From positions 62,001 through 126,000 of the forward strand of contig JBFWNN010000001.1 in the NCBI GenBank assembly GCA_050251035.1: a DNA stretch of 64,000 nucleotides. Direction: 5' to 3'. Origin of the DNA: Taklimakanibacter sp050251035. GTDB taxonomy: Bacteria > Pseudomonadota > Alphaproteobacteria > Rhizobiales > Aestuariivirgaceae. The translations under genes were made by a program, and so were the position numbers. The notes beneath the pieces were generated by a model. The model ran no database searches. It had not been told where the DNA came from and worked only from the letters and a program-made list of their open reading frames with translations. This document shows, piece by piece, positions 9,190-18,119 of the stretch (position 1 is its first letter; every line of letters starts with the position of its first letter).

Positions 9190-10736
9190 GCTTCATAGAA
9201 GCCATTGCTGAACAGGCCCTGCGGATCGAAGCGTGTCTTGGCGGCGAAGACCTGCGCGATCATCGGGTAGGCGCGACGCAGCTGCAGCCAGTCATAGTGG
9301 CGCTGATAGGGCAGGAAGAAGCGGCCGCCATGCCGATGCGCCAGATCGACGAGATCGCGGGTGAGGCCGCGCATCTTCTCCACGCCGGCCTCGTCGACCG
9401 TCTGATTGACATAGAGAACGACGGAAAAGGCTTCCTCGGGCGCATAGTTGAGGGCGATGTCTTCTTTGTGGACGACGCGCACCGAAGCATTGAGGAGCAA
9501 TGTCGAGCTCTTCTCCATGAGCGCACGCATGTCGTCGACGAAGGCGAGCAGATTGGTGCGCGGCACGAAATACTCGTGCAATATGTCGGTCTCGCCTTTC
9601 AGGTCGTTGAAGAGATAGGGCACCGAGTCATGCATGGGCTCATTGCGCGAGACGAGACAGGTTTCTCCCGCCGCCTTGACGATGTCGCTCACGGTGCAGG
9701 ATTCGAAACGATGCTCGAGCGCCTTCTCGGCATACCATTTGGCCTCGCTGAACAGACTGCCCTGCTTGGCGAGATTGAAGATCAGCCGGCGCATGCCGGC
9801 CGAGCTCACCTCCGCCAAGGGCGGCAGGGCGATTCCAGTCAGGTCCTGGCGATGATAGGTGTAGATCAGCATCTCGCGCAGGAAGCTTGATGGGGCGGTC
9901 GAGAGATGGCCGTAGAACAGTCCGATCGCGGGGTCGGGCGCAATCTCTCCGGCGAAAATCTTCGGGAACTCGGCGATGTCGATCAACCGGCGCTTGGACC
10001 GGTAGATCACATTGTCGGCGATCTCGATCTCGGCATCGAGGATCACGCCGAAGAGGCCGTAGCCGCCGACGACATGACGGTAGAGGTCGGTGTTTTCGTT
10101 CCGGCTCGCCGCGACGACCGTGCCGTCGGCCAGCATGATCCGCAAGGCGCGCAGAGTGCGTTCGATGGCGCCGACCCGATGATCCATGCCATGGGCGTTG
10201 ACGGAGATCGATCCGCCGACGGTGAAGACGTCGGAGGACTGCATCGCCTTGACGGCGAAACGCGGATGCAGGACGTTCTGGATGTCGTGCCAGCGCGCGC
10301 CGCTCTGCACCGTCATGGTGCGTTGCGTCTCGTTCACCGTGACCGCGTTGAAGCCGGTCATGTCGAGCACGATCCCGTCGCGCGCGAAAGCGTGCCCACC
10401 CATGGAATGAAGGGCGCCGGCCATGGACAGCTTCACATTGTTGGCCCGCGCGAAAGCGAGCGCGGCGGCGATGTCCTTCTCGGTCTTGACCGCCACGACG
10501 CCGCGGACGGGCGTGCGCGACAGGCAGCTCACGTCGTTCACGGTGCCGGCGCGCTGCGACCAGGGCAGGCTTTCGCTCTCCGGCAGTGGCGGCATGGCGG
10601 TCTCGGGCACGACCGGCCCGCAGTCCTTAGGCGCCGTTGGCGCGGCACCCAGCACATAGGCTTCGCGTCCGGCCAAAGCCGCCGCCGCAAGGCCGATCGT
10701 GCCAATGGCCTTTCGGCGCGTGAACCACCTGGTCAT
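9162..10736 (-). CDS. Exported FAD-linked oxidase
   Basis: A 524-residue flavoprotein of the FAD-binding PCMH (vanillyl-alcohol oxidase-like) superfamily, close to sugar-alcohol or aldonolactone oxidases. The N-terminus has a twin-arginine-type leader (T-R-R-K-A-I-G followed by a hydrophobic stretch to about residue 30), so it is probably folded with FAD and exported by Tat. The FAD domain shows V-R-G-V-V-A-V-K-T-E-K-D-I (about 75-90), S-M-A-G-A-L-H-S-M-G-G-H with the His typical of covalent flavin sites, and T-V-G-G-S-I-S-V-N-A-H-G. The substrate is unknown. No dehydrogenase partner lies beside it. Confidence 0.85.
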   Translation of the reverse strand: MTRWFTRRKAIGTIGLAAAALAGREAYVLGAAPTAPKDCGPVVPETAMPPLPESESLPWSQRAGTVNDVSCLSRTPVRGVVAVKTEKDIAAALAFARANNVKLSMAGALHSMGGHAFARDGIVLDMTGFNAVTVNETQRTMTVQSGARWHDIQNVLHPRFAVKAMQSSDVFTVGGSISVNAHGMDHRVGAIERTLRALRIMLADGTVVAASRNENTDLYRHVVGGYGLFGVILDAEIEIADNVIYRSKRRLIDIAEFPKIFAGEIAPDPAIGLFYGHLSTAPSSFLREMLIYTYHRQDLTGIALPPLAEVSSAGMRRLIFNLAKQGSLFSEAKWYAEKALEHRFESCTVSDIVKAAGETCLVSRNEPMHDSVPYLFNDLKGETDILHEYFVPRTNLLAFVDDMRALMEKSSTLLLNASVRVVHKEDIALNYAPEEAFSVVLYVNQTVDEAGVEKMRGLTRDLVDLAHRHGGRFFLPYQRHYDWLQLRRAYPMIAQVFAAKTRFDPQGLFSNGFYEAYAPELSAS

Positions 10737-10801
10737 GAATCATCCTTTGTCGCGGCGCGGAAGCTAGCCTATTTCCGCAAGGCAGCCTAGAAGCACCGGG
10801 C

Positions 10802-11665
10802 ATGAACTATCGCCATGCCTATCACGCCGGCAATCACGCCGATGTCCTGAAGCATATCGTCATGATGCGGGCCTTCGCGCAGCTCAAGAAGAAGGACAAG
10901 CCGTTCCTGTTCCTCGATGCGCATGCGGGCATCGGCCTCTATGCGCTATGGGGCGATGAGGCGCTGAAGACGCTCGAATGGCAGGACGGGGTGGGGCGCT
11001 TCTATGATCCTTCGGGCAAGCCGGTGCCTCTGGCTCCCGAATGCGAGGCTCTGCTCGCGCCCTGGCGCGAAGCGATCGCCGCCGTCAATGCGACGGGGCA
11101 GCCCTTGTCGCACTATCCGGGCTCGCCCGGTTTCGCGCTCGCGAGCCTGCGCGGTACGGATCGCATCCTGCTCAACGAGCTGCACCCCGAGGACCATGGC
11201 CGGCTGGCGGGCTTCTCGGCTCGCGATGCGCGGGTGACGGTCGGCGCCGGCGATGCCCAGATCGCTGTCAAGGCGCATCTGCCGCCGCCCGAGCGGCGCG
11301 GCTTCATCCTGATCGATCCGCCCTATGAGCAGGATGACGAGGCGCGCCGAGCCATACAGATGCTGCGCGACGGGCACCGGCGCTTCGCCACCGGCGCCTT
11401 CGCCTTGTGGTATCCGGTGACCGGCGACGGCTTGTCCGGCCATATCGTCGCCGAGGCCAAGGCGCTCGGCCTCGCCAAGACGATGAGAGCCGAGCTCCTG
11501 GTGCGCAAGGCGTCACCCGAGGGCGGTCTTGCAGGCTCGGGCCTCATCCTGGTCAATCCGCCCTGGCCTCTGGCGGACGAGCTCGCGCTGTTCGGACCGG
11601 CTCTCAGCGAACGCCTGCGCCAAACCGATGACGCCCGCTGGACGCTCGACTGGCTTACCGCCTGA
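10802..11665 (+). CDS. rlmJ: 23S rRNA (adenine-N6)-methyltransferase RlmJ
   Basis: A 287-residue SAM-dependent enzyme that methylates N6 of A2030 in 23S rRNA (E. coli numbering). The N-terminus M-N-Y-R-H-A-Y-H-A-G-N-H-A-D-V-L-K-H is the family hallmark. The SAM site lies in F-L-D-A-H-A-G-I-G-L-Y, and the N6-adenine catalytic motif is D-P-P-Y-E (about residue 173). Length fits the family (about 280). Single gene; its last 11 bases overlap the convergent efflux gene. Confidence 0.96.
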   Translation: MNYRHAYHAGNHADVLKHIVMMRAFAQLKKKDKPFLFLDAHAGIGLYALWGDEALKTLEWQDGVGRFYDPSGKPVPLAPECEALLAPWREAIAAVNATGQPLSHYPGSPGFALASLRGTDRILLNELHPEDHGRLAGFSARDARVTVGAGDAQIAVKAHLPPPERRGFILIDPPYEQDDEARRAIQMLRDGHRRFATGAFALWYPVTGDGLSGHIVAEAKALGLAKTMRAELLVRKASPEGGLAGSGLILVNPPWPLADELALFGPALSERLRQTDDARWTLDWLTA

Positions 11666-12863
11666 TCATCATGGCGAGATGCGCGAGCGCGCTCAAGGCG
11701 GCGCAGATGGCGAGCACCCAGTAGCCGATCATGAAATGATGGTCCTGCAGCGATCCGACCGCTTGCGAGACCGCGGCGCTCACGCCCATTTGCAGGAAGC
11801 CGACAAGGCCGGCCGCCGTGCCGACGAGCCTGTGGTCGATGCTGATGGCGCGTATCATTCCGTTGGGAATGGTGAGGCCGTTGCCGAGGGCGCAGAGCAG
11901 CATCGGGGAGAAGAGGGCGGCGGGCGTGAGCAGGCCGAGAAGCGCCAGGACGAGGCAGAGCGCTGCCCCGGCAAAGGTGAACGTGTTGCCGAAGAGCACC
12001 ATGCGATCGTTGCCGATCCGCTCGGAATAGCGCCCCGAGAGGAAATTGCCGATCATGTAGCCGATCGACACCAGGATGAACCACAAGCCGTATTCCATGG
12101 CGGATCGGCCCATGATGTTGACGGTCAGGAACGGCGCGAAGGCCAGGAAGGTGAAAAAAGTGGCGCTGGCGAAAGTGAGGCAGGTGGCATAGCCGCGGAA
12201 CTGCCGGGCCGCGAGGATGCGTCCATAATGCGCGCTCTGCCACAGACGGCCGTCGGTGCTTGGGGCGACATTCGTCTCGTGCAAGGTGAACCAGGCGCCG
12301 GCCAGGATCAGGGCGCCGACTATGGCGAGGAGGACGAAGGTCGAGCGGAAACCGGCGATCTGGTCGAGATAGCCGCCGAGCGCCGGTGCAATCATCGGCG
12401 CCAGCACCCAGGCCATGGTGATGTAGCCGAGAACGCTCGCCGCTTTCTCACCCTGGTAGAGATCGCGCACGATGGCGCGCGACAGGACGATGCCGGAGGC
12501 GCCGCCGATCGCCTGCACCAGGCGCGCCGCGATCAGCATCTCGATCGAGGTCGCCAGCGCCGAAGCGATGCTCGCCAGGACGAACAGCGCAAGGCCGGCC
12601 AGCAGCAACGGACGGCGGCCGTAGCGGTCGGAGAGCGGCCCGTAGAAGAGCTGGCATACGGCAAGGCCGATCAGATAGAGCGTCAGCGTGAGCTGCACCG
12701 TGCCGTAGGACACGCCGAAGGTGGCCTGCAGCCCGGGCATCGACGGCATGAAGATGTTGAGCGCCAAAGGCCCGATGGCGCTGACCATCACGAGGATCAG
12801 GAACGGAGGACGGCGCGCTTGCGTCGCCGCGTGCAATGCGGGTTGTGTGGACTGATCCACCAT
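11655..12863 (-). CDS. Bcr/CflA-type drug efflux transporter (MFS)
   Basis: A 402-residue major-facilitator proton antiporter with 12 predicted helices. Start at 12863 (M-V-D-Q-S-T-Q) is chosen because the first helix follows about 20 residues later; the longer open frame adds residues with no membrane character. The loop 2-3 motif G-P-L-S-D-R-Y-G-R-R-P (about residues 75-85) and the helix 5 motif with A-I-G-G-A-S-G match the DHA1 Bcr/CflA subfamily, which exports drugs such as bicyclomycin, chloramphenicol or sulfonamides. Substrate not inferable. A strong palindrome lies upstream at 12960-12990. Confidence 0.9.
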   Translation of the reverse strand: MVDQSTQPALHAATQARRPPFLILVMVSAIGPLALNIFMPSMPGLQATFGVSYGTVQLTLTLYLIGLAVCQLFYGPLSDRYGRRPLLLAGLALFVLASIASALATSIEMLIAARLVQAIGGASGIVLSRAIVRDLYQGEKAASVLGYITMAWVLAPMIAPALGGYLDQIAGFRSTFVLLAIVGALILAGAWFTLHETNVAPSTDGRLWQSAHYGRILAARQFRGYATCLTFASATFFTFLAFAPFLTVNIMGRSAMEYGLWFILVSIGYMIGNFLSGRYSERIGNDRMVLFGNTFTFAGAALCLVLALLGLLTPAALFSPMLLCALGNGLTIPNGMIRAISIDHRLVGTAAGLVGFLQMGVSAAVSQAVGSLQDHHFMIGYWVLAICAALSALAHLAMMIRR

Positions 12864-12959
12864 GCGGGCCTTTCGGGGAATAGAGCTCACCATATAGCCG
12901 TAACCGCCATCTGGTCTCAATTGCCCGCGGACACGGGCGACATGAAGCAGGCGCATAGC

Positions 12960-12990
12960 GCATGACCGGGTCGGATCGGCCCGGTCATGC
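12960..12990. promoter_or_regulatory. 11-bp inverted repeat between divergent genes
   Basis: GCATGACCGGG (12960-12970) is the exact reverse complement of CCCGGTCATGC (12980-12990), with a 9-base spacer. It sits between the efflux gene (start 12863) and the divergent gene with a LuxR-type helix-turn-helix (start 13047). It could be an operator for that or another regulator, or a hairpin in either leader transcript. The perfect symmetry is seen; the role is inference. Confidence 0.5.
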
Positions 12991-13046
12991 AGCCGGCTTG
13001 ACAGGAGGACCGGCGGCGCGAAAATCGCACGAGAGAGGGAAACACC

Positions 13047-14039
13047 TTGAGCTCACAGCCCGCCAGCGCGCTCAGGCCACGCACGCTCCTGCCCGGCGAC
13101 GGAAAGGCCTGCGCCCGTTTGATGCGCAAGGTCACGCCGCTCGACGACCAGCTCGACCGCAGCCTGGCCAAGGTCCTCGACAGGCTGCTCGAGGAAGAAC
13201 GGCTGATCGGCGGGCTGATCGAAGACTATGGCGCGGCCGGGGAGAGGACTGTCGTTGCGGCAACTCTTTCGGCCTTCGTCTCACCCGAGTTCCGTCAGAC
13301 TTATCTCGACAAACCCTGGCCCTGCCTGACGAACTGGCTGCTGCTGCGCTGCCTGAAAGGGCAAACGGGCCGGTTTCTCGATCGTCCCGCGCAGGCCCAG
13401 GGCAATCTCTCAGGCGGGCTCGACCTGGTGATGCTGGATTATATCCAGTCGCCCATGGACTTCACCTCGCCGGAAGGCCGCCGCATCATGACGGTGTTCT
13501 TTCCGTTCTTCCTGTCCATCCACCGCGGCTACAATCTCAATTCCATGATCGTGGAGGCCGGCGCCATATACGAGCAGATGGCGCTGAGCGCCGGCTTCAG
13601 GCTGTACCGGACGCTGGATCTCGACAGCGATCCGCCGGCCGAGCCGCTGCCCGCCGGTGCCTCGTCCCATCGGGCCGTCTACTGCTTCCGACGCGAGATG
13701 GTCGCCGATACGCCGCCTTCGACCCCGGTCTCGGCCGTCTTTACCTATCTGCCGCCGCGCTTCCGCTTCACCGCCGGCGAGCAGCGCATGCTGCTGCGCG
13801 CCATCGACGGCCTGACCGACGAGGAGATCGCCGGCACGCTCGATGTGTCGCGCGACGCCGTCAAGCAGACCTGGCGATCGATCTACGATCACGTCATCCA
13901 GGTGATGCCGGATCTCGTCGATCGCGGCCAGATGGTCGCCGGAGAGGGCGCGCGCGGCCAGGAGAAGCGGCGGCGCATCGTCGCCTATGTGCGCGACAAC
14001 GCGCAAGAGCTCAGGCCGCATTACCTGCGCCGCGGCTGA
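13047..14039 (+). CDS. Protein with C-terminal LuxR-type helix-turn-helix
   Basis: A 330-residue cytoplasmic protein starting at TTG, supported by a strong ribosome site (GAGAGAGGGA, 13031-13040). The first 240 residues form an alpha/beta region I do not recognise, with P-W-P-C-L-T-N-W and F-F-P-F-F-L-S-I-H-R-G-Y-N-L. Residues about 243-290 read F-T-A-G-E-Q-R-M-L-L-R-A-I-D-G-L-T-D-E-E-I-A, then L-D-V-S-R-D-A-V-K-Q-T-W. This has the spacing of a LuxR/FixJ-type DNA-binding domain. A basic tail follows. It is probably a transcription regulator with an unusual sensor region. Divergent from the efflux pump and followed by a strong terminator hairpin. Confidence 0.75.
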   Translation: MSSQPASALRPRTLLPGDGKACARLMRKVTPLDDQLDRSLAKVLDRLLEEERLIGGLIEDYGAAGERTVVAATLSAFVSPEFRQTYLDKPWPCLTNWLLLRCLKGQTGRFLDRPAQAQGNLSGGLDLVMLDYIQSPMDFTSPEGRRIMTVFFPFFLSIHRGYNLNSMIVEAGAIYEQMALSAGFRLYRTLDLDSDPPAEPLPAGASSHRAVYCFRREMVADTPPSTPVSAVFTYLPPRFRFTAGEQRMLLRAIDGLTDEEIAGTLDVSRDAVKQTWRSIYDHVIQVMPDLVDRGQMVAGEGARGQEKRRRIVAYVRDNAQELRPHYLRRG

Positions 14040-14050
14040 CTGGCAAGGAT

Positions 14051-14083
14051 CCCTCATTCCGGGCGTCGGTACCGGAATGAGGG
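14051..14083 (+). terminator. Strong hairpin after the LuxR-type gene
   Basis: CCCTCATTCCGG (14051-14062) pairs with CCGGAATGAGGG (14072-14083) around a 9-nt loop, 12 bases after the stop at 14039. No T-run follows, but its place between convergent genes suits a terminator for one or both strands. Confidence 0.6.
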
Positions 14084-14124
14084 GCCAGGCTACCCCCGGA
14101 GGAAGACCGGAGAGTCAGGGAGAA

Positions 14125-14448
14125 TCACGTCTCGCCGTCGCTGCCGGACAGCAACTTAACTGCCGCCACGCCCAAGGCGATCGCGACGGCGATGATGAAG
14201 CCCATGAAGGCGAAGAGCGTCACCACGCCCGTGGCCTCATATGCGATGGCGGCGAGACGCGCGCTCGGCCAGATCGCCATGGTCGCGACGATGGCGAAGG
14301 AATAGAACGCGAGCTCCTTGAGAGAGGGCGATAAGAGCTCGCGTCCCGCACTCAGCGCTCCGAAGAGCGCCAGGGGCAGGAAAAGCAGGGAACGCCCGCG
14401 ATGGAACCGCAGGCGAAGAGGCTTTTGCTGCGACAGGCGGATTTGCAT
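14125..14448 (-). CDS. Small membrane protein of unknown function
   Basis: A 107-residue protein. The ATG at 14448 has a GGGAG ribosome site 6 bases upstream and is preferred over the TTG two codons earlier. A basic N-terminus (R-L-R-F-H-R-G-R) is followed by three predicted membrane helices (about 20-36, 45-62 and 70-95). No family recognised. The 230 bp between it and the TPR gene hold a GCAA-loop hairpin (14478-14495) and nothing else I can name. Confidence 0.55.
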   Translation of the reverse strand: MQIRLSQQKPLRLRFHRGRSLLFLPLALFGALSAGRELLSPSLKELAFYSFAIVATMAIWPSARLAAIAYEATGVVTLFAFMGFIIAVAIALGVAAVKLLSGSDGET

Positions 14449-14684
14449 ATGCAACTCCCGGACGGACGGCGGCCATGACGGTGCCGCAAGGCACCGCCCG
14501 GAAGGATTTCCCGGGTCCGTTCATGGAGTTAGTCCGAAAATCTCAGCGGTGACGGATCGTCGGCATGAGCAGACTGACGCGGCCCGCAAGAGGTCACAAT
14601 CCCTATTTTGGGGAGGCTAAGGAACTTTTGCTTCAAGGCGAACGAGGCCCCGCATGACGAGGCGCCCGATCGTGAGAGCGGACC

Positions 14685-15215
14685 TCAGTTGACGCCGGTC
14701 TCGATATGCTCGGCCAGTTCCTGATATTCCTCGCAGGTGGTGCCGCAGCGGCTGGCGATTTCGCTCAACTGGACCTTGGCCAGGTCGATCCGGCCGGCGG
14801 CCACATAGCCCTCGCCCAGATATTCGCGGGCCAGGACGAAATTCGGGTCGACCTCGAGGGCCTTGTGATAATAGCCGAAAGCCTCTTCGAAGCGACCGGC
14901 CTTGCGGTGGCTGTAGCCAATGTAGTTCAGGACGCGCGGATCGTTCTGGTTGCCGATCGCGGCCAGCACCTCGAGCGCCCAGTCATATTCGCCGGCAAGC
15001 GCCAGGGCGCGTCCCTGCTGGTAGAGCGATTCGTCGGGCAGAACGCCCGAATGGGCTTTCACGCACTTGCCGTTCTTCACCACCTCGCCCTTCTTGCATT
15101 TCTTCACCGGTGTGGTGCCGCCGCTGTCGCCGTCGCCCATGGCGAAAGCAGGCGCGAACGACATCGCACCGAAGGTCAAAGCCACTACCGTGGCCAAAGC
15201 GAGATGAATTTTCAT
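14685..15215 (-). CDS. Secreted TPR-repeat protein
   Basis: A 176-residue exported protein. The signal peptide (residues 1-25) ends at F-A-P-A-F-A. Next comes a Lys/Cys-rich segment K-K-C-K-K-G-E-V-V-K-N-G-K-C-V-K, whose two Cys are spaced like a small disulfide loop seen in other secreted alphaproteobacterial proteins. From about residue 65 there are two to three tetratricopeptide repeats (A-L-A-L-A-G-E-Y-D-W-A-L-E-V-L; Y-I-G-Y-S-H-R-K-A-G-R-F-E-E-A-F-G-Y-Y; L-G-E-G-Y-V-A-A-G-R). TPR proteins act as protein-protein scaffolds. The partner is unknown. Divergent from the gene at 15454; their 238-bp shared upstream region holds no motif I recognise. Confidence 0.8.
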   Translation of the reverse strand: MKIHLALATVVALTFGAMSFAPAFAMGDGDSGGTTPVKKCKKGEVVKNGKCVKAHSGVLPDESLYQQGRALALAGEYDWALEVLAAIGNQNDPRVLNYIGYSHRKAGRFEEAFGYYHKALEVDPNFVLAREYLGEGYVAAGRIDLAKVQLSEIASRCGTTCEEYQELAEHIETGVN

Positions 15216-15453
15216 AATCTGTCCTCCAGCGGAAATACGATACTATTACGTTTCCGGCCCCGGTTAAATTCCCCATCGGCCGATTTCTGACCCGCCTGCG
15301 CAAAGGTGATCGCGGCTTCACAGGCATAACGCCGGATTGTGACCGGCTGCCGACCATGAACCGGTGATGAACCCGCCATTCACGCCAGGCTCACGGCGAT
15401 TTTGCCATTCTCCCGCCATCGATCGGACACGATCACAATTGCTGGAGGTTCCC

Positions 15454-15828
15454 ATGAACAGGTTTTCCAAGGTCTCGCTCGCCGCCCTCGGCGGCGTGAC
15501 CGTGCTTATGCTGGCTGTCCCGGCGGATGCCGCGGTCGGCCGCTCGAAGTTCCATGCCTCGGTCAACGAACTCCGCCGCTTTTGCGAACGCATCGACGAG
15601 CCCTTCTGGAGGCTGAAGCGCAATTATGGCTGCGGCGACGAGATCGTCTGCTCGGGCGGCTCATGCGTGCGCGAGTATTCTCCGCCGCGGCGCCAGCCGC
15701 CGCCGCTCTACTCCTTGCGTCGGGGTGACGGCGGCAATGGCGGCGGCGGCAGCACCCGCGGAGGCAACGAGGGTGGTGGTGGCGGCGGTACCTCGAGCGG
15801 CCGCGGCTCAGCCGGCGGCCCGAACTGA
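15454..15828 (+). CDS. Small secreted Gly-rich protein with four Cys
   Basis: A 124-residue secreted protein. The ATG at 15454 is fixed by the GGAGG ribosome site at 15444-15448. Signal peptide to about residue 26 (V-P-A-D-A-A). The central part (27-75) contains four Cys in F-C-E-R, G-C-G-D, V-C-S-G-G-S-C-V, likely two disulfides. The last 45 residues are a low-complexity Gly/Ser/Arg tail. No family recognised. It ends at a perfect hairpin shared with the convergent gene. Confidence 0.65.
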   Translation: MNRFSKVSLAALGGVTVLMLAVPADAAVGRSKFHASVNELRRFCERIDEPFWRLKRNYGCGDEIVCSGGSCVREYSPPRRQPPPLYSLRRGDGGNGGGGSTRGGNEGGGGGGTSSGRGSAGGPN

Positions 15829-15846
15829 CCTGAAAATCGACTGAAG

Positions 15847-15877
15847 GGTCCGGATCATTGCCTCAATGATCCGGACC
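15847..15877. terminator. Perfect 14-bp hairpin between convergent genes
   Basis: GGTCCGGATCATTG (15847-15860) pairs without mismatch to CAATGATCCGGACC (15864-15877) around a 3-nt loop. It lies in the 52 bp between convergent stops at 15828 and 15881, so it likely ends transcription from both sides. Confidence 0.75.
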
Positions 15878-15880
15878 AGC

Positions 15881-16153
15881 CTATTCGGCGTGGTTGCGGT
15901 GATCGAGGATCTTGACCGCCAGGACGGCCAGGAAGACCAGGGCGACGGTCGCGACCAGGAGAGTATCGCCGCTCGGTGTCATGGTGACGAGGTTCTTGGC
16001 CTCGGCGGCGAGGAAGCTCGCCTGCGAAGGGACGGCGCTGACGATCATCAGCACGATGATCGCGACAATGAGGCCCACGGCGAAAGCGCCCATCACCAGA
16101 TGCGTGCGCGCGGCAAAGTCGCGATAGCGATTTATGATCTGTCTTGCCCGCAT
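15881..16153 (-). CDS. Small two-helix membrane protein
   Basis: A 90-residue protein with a basic N-terminus (M-R-A-R-Q-I-I-N-R-Y-R) and two membrane helices (about 18-40 and 64-83), joined by a loop containing A-E-A-K-N-L-V-T. No recognised family or partner. It ends at the shared hairpin 15847-15877. Confidence 0.6.
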   Translation of the reverse strand: MRARQIINRYRDFAARTHLVMGAFAVGLIVAIIVLMIVSAVPSQASFLAAEAKNLVTMTPSGDTLLVATVALVFLAVLAVKILDHRNHAE

Positions 16154-16247
16154 GCTGGCCGTCCGCTTCCCAATTCCAAATGGTCCGATACTGCTTATAT
16201 GGAAAAGCTTTGTGCAGGCTTAAGGCCGGGCCTGTGGCGAAATGATG

Positions 16248-17432
16248 TTATTCCGTTAACGGATCATTAAGCGGGTCGAAACCGTAGATCCAGGCCATGC
16301 GGTCGAGAAAGCGGGCCGGATCGATCAGCCGCAAGACTGCGTTCCGGGCGAGACGCAACGGTCCGCCCGCATGATAGGCGCGGCTCAGCCGGAGCGAAGC
16401 CTCGACGATGCGCCGGGCGCGGGGTTTCCGCAGCGTCTCATAGGCGCTGAAGGCCTCGGCGATGGTATCGGCCGTTTCAGTGCAGCGCGCCAACACCACC
16501 GCGTCTTCGAGCGCCATGGCTGCGCCTTGCGCGAGATAGGGCAAAGCGGCATGGGCGGCGTCGCCGACAAGGGTGGTCCGGTTGCGCGACCAGTTCGGCA
16601 CAGGCGCCAGATCGGCGGCCGCCCATTTGTGCCAGGGCGAGGAGATCGCCAGGACCTGAAAGAGATCGGGATGGATCTTCTCGAAATGCGCCATGAGCTC
16701 CTGTCGGGCCGCGGGCTGCGACCACTCCGCGCTGTCCCAGCGGCCATCCATGGCGGCAACGACATTGAGGGCCCGGCCGCCCTTGACCGGATAGTGGACG
16801 ATATGGCCGCGCCGGCAGAGCCAGAGGGTGATGGCGGCGAGGTGCTCCGGCATCGGCCGGTCGAACGGTGTCAGTGCCCGGAACAGGATCTGATCGCGCT
16901 TCCGGAGGACGTCCTCCTGACCAAGGCCTTGGCGGATGAGCGACCTGATGCCGTCGGCGCCGATGAGAGCCTCGCCGCGCTGCGGCCCGGTCGGGGTCGT
17001 GATCTCGACAAAGCCCCCCTTGTCGGTGAAGTCCTTCACCTCGGCATTGGTCACCAGCTCGATCCTCGCATCCGCCCTGGCCCGCTCCACCAGGCCGGTC
17101 AGGAGGTCGGCCCGGTGGATGACGCGATAGGGCTCGCCGAAGCGCCGCTCGAACGATGCGCCGAGGGTAATCTCCTGCAGGATCCGGCCGCCATGCCCGT
17201 CGCGAACGAGGATCCTGGGCGGGGCGACGCTCGCCGGCGCCACCCTGTCCCAGACATCGAGAGAGCGGAGCGCCCGGACCGCGTTGGGGCCGATCTGGAG
17301 CCCGGCGCCGACGGTTTCGAAAGCCCCCGCCTTTTCGAACAGGCGGATCCGGCGGTCGCCGCGGGCGAGGGCGAGGGCGCCGGCAATTCCCGCTATGCCG
17401 CCGCCAGCTATGAGAATCGGATGGGTGGGCAT
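16248..17432 (-). CDS. FAD-dependent monooxygenase (salicylate-hydroxylase-like)
   Basis: A 394-residue flavoprotein hydroxylase of the PHBH/UbiH group. The start at 17432 is chosen because the FAD-binding fold begins at once: I-L-I-A-G-G-G-I-A-G-I-A-G-A-L-A-L-A (residues 5-22), ending in an acidic residue (L-F-E-K). Later motifs are the D-G type NADPH/FAD block (A-L-I-G-A-D-G-I-R-S) and G-D-A-A-H-A-A-L-P-Y-L-A-Q-G-A near the C-terminus, which binds the FAD ribityl chain. Such enzymes hydroxylate aromatic rings with NAD(P)H and oxygen. The substrate is not evident. The long open frame upstream of 17432 is the shadow of the divergent OsmC gene. Confidence 0.9.
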   Translation of the reverse strand: MPTHPILIAGGGIAGIAGALALARGDRRIRLFEKAGAFETVGAGLQIGPNAVRALRSLDVWDRVAPASVAPPRILVRDGHGGRILQEITLGASFERRFGEPYRVIHRADLLTGLVERARADARIELVTNAEVKDFTDKGGFVEITTPTGPQRGEALIGADGIRSLIRQGLGQEDVLRKRDQILFRALTPFDRPMPEHLAAITLWLCRRGHIVHYPVKGGRALNVVAAMDGRWDSAEWSQPAARQELMAHFEKIHPDLFQVLAISSPWHKWAAADLAPVPNWSRNRTTLVGDAAHAALPYLAQGAAMALEDAVVLARCTETADTIAEAFSAYETLRKPRARRIVEASLRLSRAYHAGGPLRLARNAVLRLIDPARFLDRMAWIYGFDPLNDPLTE

Positions 17433-17516
17433 GCAGGCCTTTATCGCCGATCGGCTGTGGCTATCCAACGCCGATCTCGGTACATGGTACGGACAATGTG
17501 ACAGGGCAGGTGAACC

Positions 17517-18023
17517 ATGCAGGCAGCGGAACTCAAGTCTCTCCAGGCTCCCCTCAAGGACCTCTACCGGCAGGACGGCAAGACGGCGCTCGTCACGCTC
17601 ACGGCGGAGGGACGGATCGGCGACGACGTCACCTGCTCGGTCGCGACGGCGAAAGCGCTGGTCGAGGCGGGGCTTCATCCGGCGACCGGCGGTTCGGGCG
17701 TCCATGCCTGTTCCGGGGACATGCTTCTCCAGGCGCTCGTCGCCTGCGCCGGCGTCACCCTCAATGCGGTCGCGACCGCCCTCGGCCTCGAGATCGGCGA
17801 CGCCACCGTCAAAGCGGAGGGCGATCTCGACTTCCGCGGGACTCTGGGCGTCGCCAAGGAGGTCCCGGTCGGCTTTTGCGACATCCGCCTCACCTTCGAC
17901 ATCAAAGGCAAGCTCGACGACGACCAGAAGGCGAGCCTGATCAAGCTCACCGAGCGCTATTGCGTGGTCTATCAGACGCTGCGCAACCCGCCGCCAATCG
18001 CGGTAACCACCCGTTGGGCGTGA
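17517..18023 (+). CDS. OsmC-family protein
   Basis: A 168-residue OsmC/Ohr-family protein. These are dimeric thiol peroxidases that reduce organic hydroperoxides with two Cys. Here one Cys lies in H-A-C-S-G-D-M-L-L-Q and the other in V-A-C-A-G-V-T-L-N-A-V-A, the spacing typical of the family; an additional Cys lies nearer the N-terminus. A C-terminal E-R-Y-C-V-V-Y-Q-T-L segment matches the end of the domain. It is divergent from the monooxygenase, and 96 bp precede the aminotransferase. Regulation not visible. Confidence 0.88.
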   Translation: MQAAELKSLQAPLKDLYRQDGKTALVTLTAEGRIGDDVTCSVATAKALVEAGLHPATGGSGVHACSGDMLLQALVACAGVTLNAVATALGLEIGDATVKAEGDLDFRGTLGVAKEVPVGFCDIRLTFDIKGKLDDDQKASLIKLTERYCVVYQTLRNPPPIAVTTRWA

Positions 18024-18119
18024 CCCGTCCGGCCGGAATGTCGCCATGACAATGGGGCCCTTGCGGTCGGGCAGTGGCGGCGCTACCAGATGCCCGCGCC
18101 AAAACCAGGGATCATTGGA

